A stretch of 40,970 nucleotides of DNA, taken from the NCBI GenBank assembly GCA_031286755.1, contig JAITTX010000055.1, forward strand, positions 1-40,970, in the 5' to 3' direction. This document shows, one piece after another, positions 25,717 to 34,069 of the stretch. Source of the DNA: Paraburkholderia sp. GTDB lineage: Bacteria > Pseudomonadota > Gammaproteobacteria > Burkholderiales > Burkholderiaceae. How positions within the stretch are numbered: the stretch's first letter is position 1; the number at the start of each line of letters is the position of its first letter. The position numbers were made by a program, and so were the translations under genes. Under the pieces are notes generated by a model. It saw only the letters and a program-made list of their open reading frames with translations, had not been told where the DNA came from and searched no databases.

Positions 25717-26445
25717 TCAGAGATCGACGCTGTTCGGCAGGATCACGAGATCGCGAATCGTCACATTGCGCGGGCGCGTCAGCATGAAAAGCACCGCGTC
25801 GGCCACCTCCTTCGGCTGCATCAGGCTGCCCGCGGCGAGCGCCTCCTCCATTTTCGCCTTCGGCCAGTCATCGAGCAACGCCGTGACGACGGGGCCAGGC
25901 GCCACCGCGCCAACCCGCACGCCGTATTTGGCGACTTGCCGCCGCGTCGTGTGCACGAAGGCCTGCACGGCGAACTTGGAAGCCGTGTAAATGGGCTCCC
26001 ACACGACCGGCACCAGGCCCGCAATCGAGCTGGTGAAGATGATGTCGCCCGACTTCTGCAAGACCATGTGCGGCAAGACCGCGTGGACCGAGCGGAACGC
26101 CGCGTTGATGTTGAGGTTGAGCATGCGGTCCCACTCGTCGGGGTTGCCGCTCACGATCTCGCCGCCGATATAGGCGCCCGCGTTGGCGTGGAAAATGTCG
26201 AGCCCGCCGGCGAGCTGGAGGATCTTCGGCAGCATGCCCGAGACCTCGGCGGGCTGCAACAGATCCACCTGCAATGCGAATGCATTGGGGCCGAGTTCGG
26301 TACAGCAGGACTCCAGACGATCTTTCGCGCGGTCGATCAGCACGACCTTCGCGCCCTCGGCAATCAGCGTGCGCGCGCATTCGAGGCCAATGCCCGAAGC
26401 CGCGCCCGTGATGGCGGCAATCTTTCCTGTCATGGATTCAGACAT
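25717..26445 (-). CDS. rbtD: Ribitol 2-dehydrogenase
   Basis: A 242-aa short-chain dehydrogenase that oxidises ribitol to D-ribulose with NAD. Motifs: TGAASGIG (13-20), NAG (88-90), catalytic Ser near 139, Tyr153 and Lys157 in YTASK. The match to Klebsiella ribitol dehydrogenase is unusually close as I recall that sequence, including [13 protein letters not shown], the [20 protein letters not shown] segment, [17 protein letters not shown] and the C-terminal ILPNSVDL. This fixes the substrate of the whole operon. The start is the ATG at 26445 with AGGAGGG nine bases upstream. It lies between the transporter genes and ribulokinase. Confidence 0.93.
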   Translation of the reverse strand: MSESMTGKIAAITGAASGIGLECARTLIAEGAKVVLIDRAKDRLESCCTELGPNAFALQVDLLQPAEVSGMLPKILQLAGGLDIFHANAGAYIGGEIVSGNPDEWDRMLNLNINAAFRSVHAVLPHMVLQKSGDIIFTSSIAGLVPVVWEPIYTASKFAVQAFVHTTRRQVAKYGVRVGAVAPGPVVTALLDDWPKAKMEEALAAGSLMQPKEVADAVLFMLTRPRNVTIRDLVILPNSVDL

Positions 26446-26514
26446 AAACCACTTCCCTCCTGTGCATATGCACGCTCAATCAGGCTCGTATCCGGTTGCG
26501 GATCAGGTCCCTGC

Positions 26515-27774
26515 CTAGGCGCGGCCATGCGAGACGCGTGAGCGCCGCGCGAGCGAATCGACGATGACCGCGATTGCCAGCACTGCGCCGGTGATCATGA
26601 AGCGCAGCGAGGACGACAGGTTCAGCAGCGTGAGCCCGCTGGCGATGGACTGGATCACGATGATGCCGAGCACCGCCGACCAGGCGCTGCCGCGCCCGCC
26701 GAACAGGCTCGTGCCGCCGATCACGGCCGCCGCGATGGCGTTCAGGTTCACGTCGCCGGTGCCGGCCTGCTGGCTTGCGGAGGCGAGGCGCGCCGCCGTG
26801 AGCACCCCGCCGAGCGCGGCCAGGCTCGCGCACAGCACGAAAGCGCTGGTGTAGATGCTGCCGACCTTGATACCCGCGCGCCGCGCGGCTTCGCGATTGC
26901 CGCCCACGGCGTTCATCGAGCGGCCCCAGCGCGTGCGCTTGAGCGCATAGTCCATGGCCACCGCCAGGCCGAGGAAAACGCCGAACATCAGCGGCACGCC
27001 GCGCCCCCGGTCGAGGTAGCTCACGACGATCTCGAGAAACACCGTGATGACCACGCCACGCGCGAGCAGACCGCCCACCGAAGGCGCGGAGAGCCGTGCC
27101 GCGCGGCGGCGTGCGCGCGTGCGCAGTCCCAGCAGCACGATCAGAATGCCGGGCAGCAGCGCAATCAGGTGCGAAACGACGGCCGGGATGATCATCAATT
27201 GTCCGAAGTCCACCATGGTCGATCCATAGGGCAGATTGATCGACCCGTTCGCGCCAAGCACATAGAGCTGCATGCCGAGAATGGCTAGCAGCCCCGCCAG
27301 CGTGGAAACGAAGCTCGGCATGCCGAGCCGGTTGAGCAGCAGCGCGTACAGCGCGCCGATCAGCGCGCCCACCACCACGGCCGCCAGAATCGCGAGCAGC
27401 ACGGGCCAGCCTTCGTTGACCCAGAGCGTGCCCACGAGCGCCGAGGCGAAGCCGCTCATCGAGCCCACCGAAAGATCGATCTCCCCCACCAGCAGCACGC
27501 AGACGATGCCGAGCGAAATGACCCCGACCGTCGAGCAGTCGAACAGCAGGTTCACGAGATTGTCGGCCGAGAGAAACACCGGGTTCAGGCTCGTGAACAC
27601 GGTCCAGATGATGACGAGGCCCACGATGACGGGCAGCGACCCGAGGTCGCCTGAGCGCACCCGGTCGACGAATGCGGAAACGGTCTCGCCCACGCCCGCG
27701 GCATGCTTCACGCGAACGTCGCTGCGGTCGAGCAGCGGGGACGGCTGCGGCGTGCCCTGGGTTTCCTTGCTCAT
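26515..27774 (-). CDS. Sugar (ribitol) ABC transporter permease
   Basis: A 419-aa inner-membrane permease of the ribose/xylose (BPD_transp_2) type with about ten helices. It has the family segments VCVLLVGEIDLSVGSMSGFA and RAGIKVGSIYTSAFV and ends AVIVDSLARRSR. The size is like XylH and larger than RbsC, with a basic cytoplasmic insert (LRTRARRRAARL). The start is the ATG at 27774 with AAAGGAA upstream, 11 bases after the ATPase stop. Within this operon it should pass ribitol or another pentitol. Confidence 0.9.
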   Translation of the reverse strand: MSKETQGTPQPSPLLDRSDVRVKHAAGVGETVSAFVDRVRSGDLGSLPVIVGLVIIWTVFTSLNPVFLSADNLVNLLFDCSTVGVISLGIVCVLLVGEIDLSVGSMSGFASALVGTLWVNEGWPVLLAILAAVVVGALIGALYALLLNRLGMPSFVSTLAGLLAILGMQLYVLGANGSINLPYGSTMVDFGQLMIIPAVVSHLIALLPGILIVLLGLRTRARRRAARLSAPSVGGLLARGVVITVFLEIVVSYLDRGRGVPLMFGVFLGLAVAMDYALKRTRWGRSMNAVGGNREAARRAGIKVGSIYTSAFVLCASLAALGGVLTAARLASASQQAGTGDVNLNAIAAAVIGGTSLFGGRGSAWSAVLGIIVIQSIASGLTLLNLSSSLRFMITGAVLAIAVIVDSLARRSRVSHGRA

Positions 27775-27785
27775 GATCGTTCCTT

Positions 27786-28652
27786 TCACTGCGCGTCCTG
27801 TTGATTCTGCGGATTCTGCGGGTTCTGCGGATCCTGCTGCATCTGGCGCCGGCCCGCGCGGCGCGACACGGCGTTCTCGGTCGCGCCGGTGATCGCGGCC
27901 ACCAGTTCCGCGTTCGACGAGTCGGGATAGAAGATGCCGTTATTGCGGCCGAGCCGCAGCACCACGATACGGTCCGCCACGGCGCGCACGTCCTCCATGT
28001 TGTGGCTGATCATGATCACCGCGTGGCCGCGGTCGCGCACGCGCTCGATCAGGTTCAGCACCTCGGCGGTCTGCGCCACGCCCAGCGCCGCCGTGGGTTC
28101 GTCGAGCATGATCAGCTTCGGGTCGAGCAGCAGCGAACGCGCGATCGCCACCGTCTGGCGCTGCCCGCCCGAGAGCGAGGCCACCACGTCGCGCACGCTC
28201 GGAATGCGCGCTGAAAGCTCATTGAGCAGCGTCCACGCGCGCACCTCCATCTGCACCTCGTCGAGGCGCATCGGACTCAACTCGCGGCCGAGAAAAATAT
28301 TGGCGACCACATCGAGGTTTTCGCACAGCGCGAGATCCTGGAATACCGTCGCGATGCCGAGATCGAGCGCCGTTGCCGGATCGGTCAGCGTGACCGGCTG
28401 GCCGCGAAACGTGATCGTCCCCGCGCTCGGCTGATGGACGCCCGCAAGGATCTTCACGAGGGTCGACTTGCCGGCGCCGTTGTCGCCCACGAGGGCGACC
28501 ACTTCGCCGGCATGCACGTCGAGCTCGATGTCCGTGAGCGCGGAAACCGCCCCGAAATTTTTGGAAACGCCGCGCAGGCTCAGCACGAGCTCGCCGGGAG
28601 TCACGCGGGCGGTGGAAGATTCGTTGGATTGCACAGTGGCAGGCTCAGTCAT
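27786..28652 (-). CDS. Sugar (ribitol) ABC transporter ATPase
   Basis: A 288-aa protein with a single ABC domain: Walker A GDNGAGKST, Q-loop region FQDLALCENL, signature LSGGQRQ, Walker B LIMLDEPTAAL and switch His in MISHN. It is half the length of RbsA/XylG-type double ATPases, so it must act as a homodimer, as in FrcA-type systems. The extreme C-terminus is a low-complexity Gln/Asn/Pro tail (QQDPQNPQNPQNQQ), which is unusual for the family and comes from a 9-base repeat. The start is the ATG at 28652; the frame opens further upstream into the intercistronic hairpin and is not used. Confidence 0.9.
   Translation of the reverse strand: MTEPATVQSNESSTARVTPGELVLSLRGVSKNFGAVSALTDIELDVHAGEVVALVGDNGAGKSTLVKILAGVHQPSAGTITFRGQPVTLTDPATALDLGIATVFQDLALCENLDVVANIFLGRELSPMRLDEVQMEVRAWTLLNELSARIPSVRDVVASLSGGQRQTVAIARSLLLDPKLIMLDEPTAALGVAQTAEVLNLIERVRDRGHAVIMISHNMEDVRAVADRIVVLRLGRNNGIFYPDSSNAELVAAITGATENAVSRRAGRRQMQQDPQNPQNPQNQQDAQ
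27804..27839. repeat. 9-base tandem repeat encoding the PQN tail
   Basis: Four consecutive 9-base units, ATTCTGCGG twice, then GTTCTGCGG and the degenerate ATCCTGCTG, sit at the 3' end of the ATPase gene and encode its Pro-Gln-Asn tail. Such repeats can change copy number by slippage without breaking the frame. Confidence 0.7.
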
Positions 28653-28678
28653 GGGAGGGTTCACTCCGGGTTCCGCTT

Positions 28679-28708
28679 GATTGGGCCGGGCATCGGCCCG
28701 ACCCAATC
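28679..28708 (-). other. Intercistronic stem-loop between binding protein and ATPase genes
   Basis: GATTGGG-c-CGGGC (28679-28691) pairs with GGCCCG-a-CCCAATC (28696-28708 region): seven pairs, one mismatch, five pairs, four-base loop. It lies 28 bases after the binding-protein stop and before the ATPase start. There is no T-run, so it is more likely an mRNA-stabilising structure that lets the binding protein be made in excess than a full terminator. Confidence 0.6.
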
Positions 28709-28736
28709 GCTCAGGATGCCATATCGATTTCCGGAA

Positions 28737-29795
28737 TCAGTTCGCGATACCCAGCTTCTTGCAGCCCTCGGCGTAGCGGCCCGTGCACAGGTCCTTCGCG
28801 CTCGCGATGCCCTTGTCGACCACCTCGGCCTTGAGGTTCTTCGTGGTGATCACCGCGGGCTTGAAGAGCTGCGTGGGCGTCTTGAAGAGCGTGGTCTCGC
28901 CCTTGGGCGCCTGGCCCGAGAGGAAGCCCACGGCCACCTTCGCCGCGGCTCCCGCCACGATCTCGCTCGGCTTGAGGATGGTGTTGTACTGGTCGCCGGC
29001 GATGATGAGCTGCAAGCCGGCCAGTGTCGCGTCGTTGCCGGTCACGGGCGGCACCGGGTTCACGCCGGCCGCCTTGAATGCGGCAATGGTGCCGCCTGCC
29101 GTGCCGTCGTTGGCGGCCACCACGCCCACGATCTGGGTGCCAAAGCGCGTGATCTGCCCGCTCACCCACTGCTGGGCCTTCGGCGGCGCCCATTCGGGTG
29201 TGTCGTACTCGGCGAGGGTCTTGTAGCCGCTGCCCGCGAGCCCTTCATGAATGCCCTTCTTGATGAGCCCGGCGGCGGCGTCGGTGGGCGAGCCGTTCAC
29301 TTCGAGCACACCGCCCTTGCCGGCCGGGACGCCCGATTCCTTGAGATGCTGCACGAGCGACTGGGCGATGGACTTGCCGATCTGCTCGTTGTCGAACGAG
29401 ACGTAGTAGTCGGCCGGCGTCGAGGGCACGGGCCGGTCATACGCGATGACCTTGATGCCCTGGCTCTGCGCCATGTGCACGAGCGATGCGGCCGCCGTGG
29501 AGTCCACCGGATCGAGCACGATCACCTTGGCGCCCTGCGCGATCACCGAATTGAATTGCTGCTGCTGCTGCGAAGCGTCGGCGTTCGCGTTCTGGTAAAG
29601 CACTTTGCAGTCGGGGCACAGCTTGGCCATTTCGGCCTTGAAGCCCGGAAAGTCGTGTTGCTCGTAGCGCGTGGATGCCTGGTCGGGCATCAGGAACGCA
29701 ACCGTGCCGCTGGGCGCCGCCAGCGCCACCGTGCCGCTCGTGAGCGCGAGGCCCAGGATGGCGGCGCCGATCAGATGTTTCGATACTTGGGTCAT
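28737..29795 (-). CDS. Sugar (ribitol) ABC transporter substrate-binding protein
   Basis: A 352-aa periplasmic-binding protein of the XylF/RbsB type. A signal peptide (1-27, LIGAAILGLALTSGTVALAA) is followed by a two-lobe domain: VAFLMPDQASTRYEQHDFPGF, GAKVIVLDPVDSTAAASLV, VIAYDRPV, then VVAANDGTAGGTIAAFKAAG. A run of five Gln lies at about 75-79. The start is the ATG at 29795 with GGAGA six bases before; the longer open frame overlaps the AraC gene. It leads the transporter genes. Ribitol as ligand is inferred from the operon. Confidence 0.9.
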   Translation of the reverse strand: MTQVSKHLIGAAILGLALTSGTVALAAPSGTVAFLMPDQASTRYEQHDFPGFKAEMAKLCPDCKVLYQNANADASQQQQQFNSVIAQGAKVIVLDPVDSTAAASLVHMAQSQGIKVIAYDRPVPSTPADYYVSFDNEQIGKSIAQSLVQHLKESGVPAGKGGVLEVNGSPTDAAAGLIKKGIHEGLAGSGYKTLAEYDTPEWAPPKAQQWVSGQITRFGTQIVGVVAANDGTAGGTIAAFKAAGVNPVPPVTGNDATLAGLQLIIAGDQYNTILKPSEIVAGAAAKVAVGFLSGQAPKGETTLFKTPTQLFKPAVITTKNLKAEVVDKGIASAKDLCTGRYAEGCKKLGIAN

Positions 29796-29916
29796 CGACT
29801 GTCTCCGTTGTTGGTGAAATGCCGGTGCGGGTACTGCCATCGTGGGACCACGGGTGAGGCTTCGGGCACCGCCAGGAAGCGCGGCGGGCCTTGCGGTACT
29901 GCCGGACGAACAGGAT

Positions 29917-30939
29917 CTAGCCGGGCACGGGAGCGACTTCTGCAGCTTCTGACGACTCTGCCGATTCTGCCGCGCTCGCGGCATTGAGTTGCTGGTACGC
30001 GCGCCAGCGCGACGGCGACATGTCCTTGAGCATCAGAAACTGGCGGTTGAAGTTCGAGAGATTGCTAAAGCCAACCTGGTAGCAGATATCGGTAATGCTC
30101 AGCTTTCCTGACAATAGTAGCTGGCAGGCAAGATCGATGCGCAGGCGGTTCACATATTGCACGAAGGGCATGCCGGTATGCCGCCGAAAGTAGCGCGAAA
30201 ACGCGCTCACGCTCTGCCCCGAAAGCTCGGCCAGCTCCGTTTCGCGCAGCTCCTGCGAGAGGTTCTTGCCGATATAGGCCAGCACGTGATTGATGCGGGT
30301 GCCGGCATAGCGCGTGGGGTCGGCGCGATAAGCCGCGCTCGCGAGCTTCTGCGCGCCGGCGCCCTGCGCGAGCAGCTCGAACAGCGCGACGAACAGCACA
30401 ATGCGCCGCAGCCCCTGCGCGCCCAGCATCTCGCGCAGGATCGGCTCGGCGGCCGCGCCGGTCTCCGGCGTGAACAACAAGCCCCAGCGCGAGGCATCGA
30501 GCAAAGGCTCCACGCGCCTGAACTCGGGAAAGGCCTCGAACGCGCGCGCGATGAACGCCGCATCGAATTGCAGCACGAGACAGCGCTCGTCCACACGCTG
30601 GCCAGGCGGCACGCTGCTGACCCAGTTGTGCGGCAGGTTCGCCCCCATCATCACGAGATTGCCCGGCACGAAATTGCCGATGTAATCGCCCACGAAGTAC
30701 TTGCCGGTGGTGGCCGTGATCAGATGGATCTCGTACTCGGGATGAAAATGCCAGCGCACGGTGCGATAGGGATAGCCGTGCGACCACACCTTGAACGACT
30801 CGTCGCGCGGGAGCGCGACCAGCTCCAGATCCGGCTGGCCGATGCGCGGGATACGGCCGTCCGGGGTACGGCCATCCGGGGTACGGCCGTCCGCGGCGCG
30901 CCCGGGTCCGTGCGCCATCGCATCATGAGTGGCTTGCAT
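29917..30939 (-). CDS. AraC-family regulator of the ribitol operon
   Basis: A 340-aa regulator with an N-terminal cupin-like sensing domain (about 35-190, WHFHPEYEIHLITATTGKYFVGD) and a C-terminal pair of helix-turn-helix motifs (about 215-315; LAELSGQSVSAFSRYFRRHTG and ITDICYQVGFSNLSNFNRQF). It is the first gene of the minus-strand run and lies 121 bases before the binding-protein gene, so it probably activates that operon in response to ribitol. Residues 17-32 are a repeated DGRTP tract from a 15-base tandem repeat. The start is the ATG at 30939, eight bases after AGGAGG. Confidence 0.9.
   Translation of the reverse strand: MQATHDAMAHGPGRAADGRTPDGRTPDGRIPRIGQPDLELVALPRDESFKVWSHGYPYRTVRWHFHPEYEIHLITATTGKYFVGDYIGNFVPGNLVMMGANLPHNWVSSVPPGQRVDERCLVLQFDAAFIARAFEAFPEFRRVEPLLDASRWGLLFTPETGAAAEPILREMLGAQGLRRIVLFVALFELLAQGAGAQKLASAAYRADPTRYAGTRINHVLAYIGKNLSQELRETELAELSGQSVSAFSRYFRRHTGMPFVQYVNRLRIDLACQLLLSGKLSITDICYQVGFSNLSNFNRQFLMLKDMSPSRWRAYQQLNAASAAESAESSEAAEVAPVPG
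30851..30895. repeat. 15-base tandem repeat, three copies, inside the AraC gene
   Basis: Three 15-base units (30851-30865, 30866-30880, 30881-30895) of the form RTACGGCCRTCCGSG differ at one or two bases each. They encode three five-residue repeats (DGRTP/DGRIP) in the N-terminal arm before the cupin domain. The period keeps the frame, so copy-number changes would only lengthen or shorten the arm. Confidence 0.85.
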
Positions 30940-31208
30940 CTTGTCGTCCTCCTGCGCCGGTTCTTTTCTTTTTGTGCGGCTCGCCTCGCCGCCGAGCGAT
31001 CGCCATTCGCCATGACGGAGAAATTAGCCCGGTCGGCGATATGTCACCACTGAAAATAAGACCGTTAACTGATACTTTTTTGCATTCGGGTTAGCCCGTA
31101 GCGGATCGGAAGTCAACTTTTGTGCAAAGCAACAGCCGGGTGGGGTGCCCGATCATGCGCCCCGGATAACGCCAGGCCGCCCAGGCGAGCCCGGACCGCC
31201 AGCACCGG

Positions 31209-32660
31209 TCACGGCTCGTCCGAAACCGCCGAAAGCGGCGCGGCCACCTGCTCCAGCGACTTGCGCTCCGCGTCCACGCCCCAGATCGCGGCCACCAGCG
31301 CTGCGCCCAGCATCAATGCGGAGCCCACGAGATAGCCCGTGAACACCTCGCCGCGCTGGTGCGTATCGATCAGATGTCCGAAGAAAACTGGTCCGATGAT
31401 CCCGCCGAGCGCCGTGCCGAACGCATAGAACACCGCGATCGCCAGCGCGCGGATTTCGAGCGGGAACGATTCGCTCACAGTCAGATAGGCCGAGCTCGCC
31501 GCCGCCGAAGCAAAGAAGAAAATCACCATCCACGCGATGGTTTGCGTCGTCACGGTCAGCATGCCCTGCTCGAACAGGTAGCCGCTTGCCGTCAGCAGCA
31601 GGCCCGAGAGCGCGTAAGTCGAGGCAATCATCTTGCGGCGGCCGATCACGTCGAACAGCCGGCCCAGCACGAGCGGGCCCAGGACATTGCCGAGCGCGAA
31701 CGGCAGCAAATAAAGGCCCACCTCGCCGCCCGGCACGTGGTAGAAGTCCGTGAGCACCAGCGCGTAGGTAAAAAAGATCGCGTTGTAGAAAAACGCCTGG
31801 GCGGTCATCAGCGAGAGACCGACCGCCGCGCGGCGGCGGTGCTGCACGAAGATCACGCGCAGCACGGTCGAAATTGGCGTATGGCTTTGCGCGCGCAGCC
31901 GCAGCGGCTTCCCGGGCGGATCGTCGAGCACGTGCCCCGCCTTGCGAAAGCGCGCCTCGATCCCCTCGACGATGGCGCGGGCCTCGTCGTGCTCGCCGTG
32001 CGTGAGCAGCCAGCGCGGGCTTTCGGGTATCCACGTGCGCATCGGCAAAATGATGAGCGCGAGCACCGCGCCGATGAAGAAGCATATGCGCCAGCCCCAG
32101 TCGGGCGGCAGCAGATGCGGATCGAGCACGACCAGCGAGCCCGCGGCGCCAATGCCCGCGCCCACCCAGAACGTACCGTTGATGCCGAGGTCGGTCCAGC
32201 CGCGCACGCGCGCCGGCGTGAACTCCTGGATGGTGGAATTGATGGCTGCGTACTCGCCGCCGATGCCCGCGCCGGTCAGCATGCGAAACACCACGAAGCT
32301 CGCGAAGCTCCACGAGAACGCGGTCGCGGCGGTGGCGAGCAGATAAACCGTGAGCGTGATGAAAAAGAGCTTGCGCCGCCCCAGCCGGTCTGTGAGCCAG
32401 CCGAAGCCCAATGCGCCACCAACCGCGCCGGCAATATAGGCGCTACCGGCGAGCCCGACCTGGGTGTTGTCGAAGTGAAGCATCGGGCTCGTTTTCAGCG
32501 CACTCGCCACGGCGCCCGCGAGCGTCACTTCGAGCCCGTCCAGCAGCCAGGTGACGCCGAGCGCCACGACAATCAGCACATGAAAGCGGCCCCACGGCAG
32601 CCGGTCGAGGCGCGCGGGCAGATGGGTTTCAACGATGGATTGCGTTTCGGTCGTATGCAT
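31209..32660 (-). CDS. MFS transporter (sugar/metabolite:H+ symporter type)
   Basis: A 483-aa, 12-helix carrier. It has the MFS signature GFGWLTDRLGRRKLFF after helix 2, FVVFRMLTGAGIGGEYAAINS in helix 4, PESPRWLL before the central loop and GRLFDVIGRRKMIAS in the second half. The motifs place it among SP/AAHS-like carriers for sugars or organic acids. It lies 269 bases upstream of the ribitol operon on the same strand, but a shared role is only possible, not shown. The ATG at 32660 has no strong ribosome-binding site. Confidence 0.87.
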   Translation of the reverse strand: MHTTETQSIVETHLPARLDRLPWGRFHVLIVVALGVTWLLDGLEVTLAGAVASALKTSPMLHFDNTQVGLAGSAYIAGAVGGALGFGWLTDRLGRRKLFFITLTVYLLATAATAFSWSFASFVVFRMLTGAGIGGEYAAINSTIQEFTPARVRGWTDLGINGTFWVGAGIGAAGSLVVLDPHLLPPDWGWRICFFIGAVLALIILPMRTWIPESPRWLLTHGEHDEARAIVEGIEARFRKAGHVLDDPPGKPLRLRAQSHTPISTVLRVIFVQHRRRAAVGLSLMTAQAFFYNAIFFTYALVLTDFYHVPGGEVGLYLLPFALGNVLGPLVLGRLFDVIGRRKMIASTYALSGLLLTASGYLFEQGMLTVTTQTIAWMVIFFFASAAASSAYLTVSESFPLEIRALAIAVFYAFGTALGGIIGPVFFGHLIDTHQRGEVFTGYLVGSALMLGAALVAAIWGVDAERKSLEQVAAPLSAVSDEP

Positions 32661-32907
32661 CGCGTAGGCAGGTCTCGAGTCGCGGAGTTTTCAGTCGCGG
32701 GAATCCCGGAGGCGTTGGCGAGGCATCGCAAGCATATGGCATGCCCGCACGGCCGGGGGAACGCGCGATGCGGCCTCCCCTGGATCGGCACGAATCGACT
32801 ACGCTTGAAGGGAAAGCCGCCCCTCAGGCGTTGCACCGTCGCGCCTGCCCGGGCGTTTCATGCCGTTCCGTCATCTACTTCAGCTTTGCCTGGGACAGGA
32901 GGACATC

Positions 32908-33408
32908 ATGCCTACGAATCCCGCTTCTCCGCATATTGGCGCACATATTGTCGGCAAGGGCAGCAAGACCGCTGCCGGCCCCGGTCCCTATGTCATGGGC
33001 GCAAGCACGCTCGAAGGCGACAGCGTTTTTAGTTCGGATGACGAAGAAATTGGCAAGATCAAGGAGATCATGCTGGAAGTCGAGAGCGGCCGCATCGTCT
33101 ACGCCGTCATGTCGTGCGGCGGCTTTCTCGGCATCGGCGACAAGCTGCTGGCGCTGCCCTGGCCCGCGCTCACGCTCGACACCACGCATAAATGCTTCGT
33201 GCTGAACGTGAGCGCCGAGAAGATCAAGCAGGCGCCCGGCTTCGACAAGCACCACTGGCCGGCGATGGCCGATATCGGCTGGGCCACCACGCTGCACGAG
33301 TACTACGGCACGCGCGCGCACTGGGAAGAAGACGCGCCCGGGAGCGCCGGCAAGGGCGCGCCGGCGAGGCCGTCCGAGCCCTCGGAGGACGGCGGCGTCG
33401 AGCTCTGA
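32908..33408 (+). CDS. PRC-barrel domain protein
   Basis: A 166-aa soluble protein with a PRC-barrel at about 28-105: VMGASTLEGDSVFSSDDEEIGKIKEIMLE, VYAVMSCGGFLGIGDKLLALPW. After it comes a linker (PGFDKHHWPAMADIGWATTLHEYYG) and an acidic, disordered tail. PRC-barrels are small beta domains of the photosynthetic reaction centre H subunit and of RimM; in stress-related stand-alone proteins the role is unknown. The start is the ATG at 32908, five bases after AGGAGG. Monocistronic, divergent from the MFS gene. Confidence 0.85.
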   Translation: MPTNPASPHIGAHIVGKGSKTAAGPGPYVMGASTLEGDSVFSSDDEEIGKIKEIMLEVESGRIVYAVMSCGGFLGIGDKLLALPWPALTLDTTHKCFVLNVSAEKIKQAPGFDKHHWPAMADIGWATTLHEYYGTRAHWEEDAPGSAGKGAPARPSEPSEDGGVEL

Positions 33409-33524
33409 CGCGCACGAGGCGTGCGCGTCGCTGGTAGCGGCTCGCACACCCATGCCCGATACCGCGCAACGGCACACCCCATGCGGAAACCACGCGTGAT
33501 GCGCTTCGATCCGGAAGCCGCTTC

Positions 33525-33893
33525 GTGAACGGGCTGGCGAATACCGTTCTCGTGCTGCACGCGCTGCTGGTGCTCTTCATCGTCGGCGGGCTGGTGGCGA
33601 TCTGGGCGGGAGCGGGGTTCGGGCGTAGCTGGGCGCGCAACCGCGTGTTCCGCATCGTGCATCTCACGGCAATCGGCGTTGTCGCGCTGCTTGCCGTTCT
33701 CGACATCCCGTGCCCGCTCACGGTGCTCGAAGACTGGCTGCGCACTGGCAGCGCGAGCCCGCAAGGCTTCATCCAGCGCTGGGTGAGCGCCTGGCTCTAC
33801 TACAACTTCCCGGGCTGGGTGTTCGCCACGGCCTATGTGATGTTCCTGATCCTCGTGGCGCTCACCTGGCTGCGCATTCCGCCGCGCCCGTAA
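33525..33893 (+). CDS. DUF2784 membrane protein, 122 aa
   Basis: A small inner-membrane protein with three or four hydrophobic helices (NTVLVLHALLVLFIVGGLVAIWAG, RIVHLTAIGVVALLAVLDIPCPLTVLE, VFATAYVMFLILVALTWL). The segment IPCPLTVLEDWLR is characteristic of DUF2784. Function unknown. The GTG at 33525 is the start of the open frame and gives the family's usual N-terminus, though its ribosome-binding site is weak. Confidence 0.82.
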   Translation: MNGLANTVLVLHALLVLFIVGGLVAIWAGAGFGRSWARNRVFRIVHLTAIGVVALLAVLDIPCPLTVLEDWLRTGSASPQGFIQRWVSAWLYYNFPGWVFATAYVMFLILVALTWLRIPPRP

Positions 33894-34069
33894 TCGATTC
33901 GTCAGACCTCATGCGCGGCGCGCGAGGTGCCTTGCGCACGCAGCGCGCGCGGCGCTATCGCGTCCTACAATGCCCCGGTGGAAGCACGCCCCCATGGCGC
34001 TGTCATGCGCCAGCCAATTGCCCCTCCCCCAGAGGCAGAACCCATCAGGAACACGCGAAGGAGCACACG

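Noticed and set aside
31072..31100. T-run and CGGG-TTAG-CCCG stem upstream of the AraC gene as a terminator
   Set aside because: The T-run lies on the wrong side of the short stem for either strand, so it is not an intrinsic terminator.
31359..33032. 557-aa plus-strand frame opposite the MFS transporter
   Set aside because: Antisense shadow rich in Arg, Glu and His; the minus-strand carrier has unmistakable MFS motifs.
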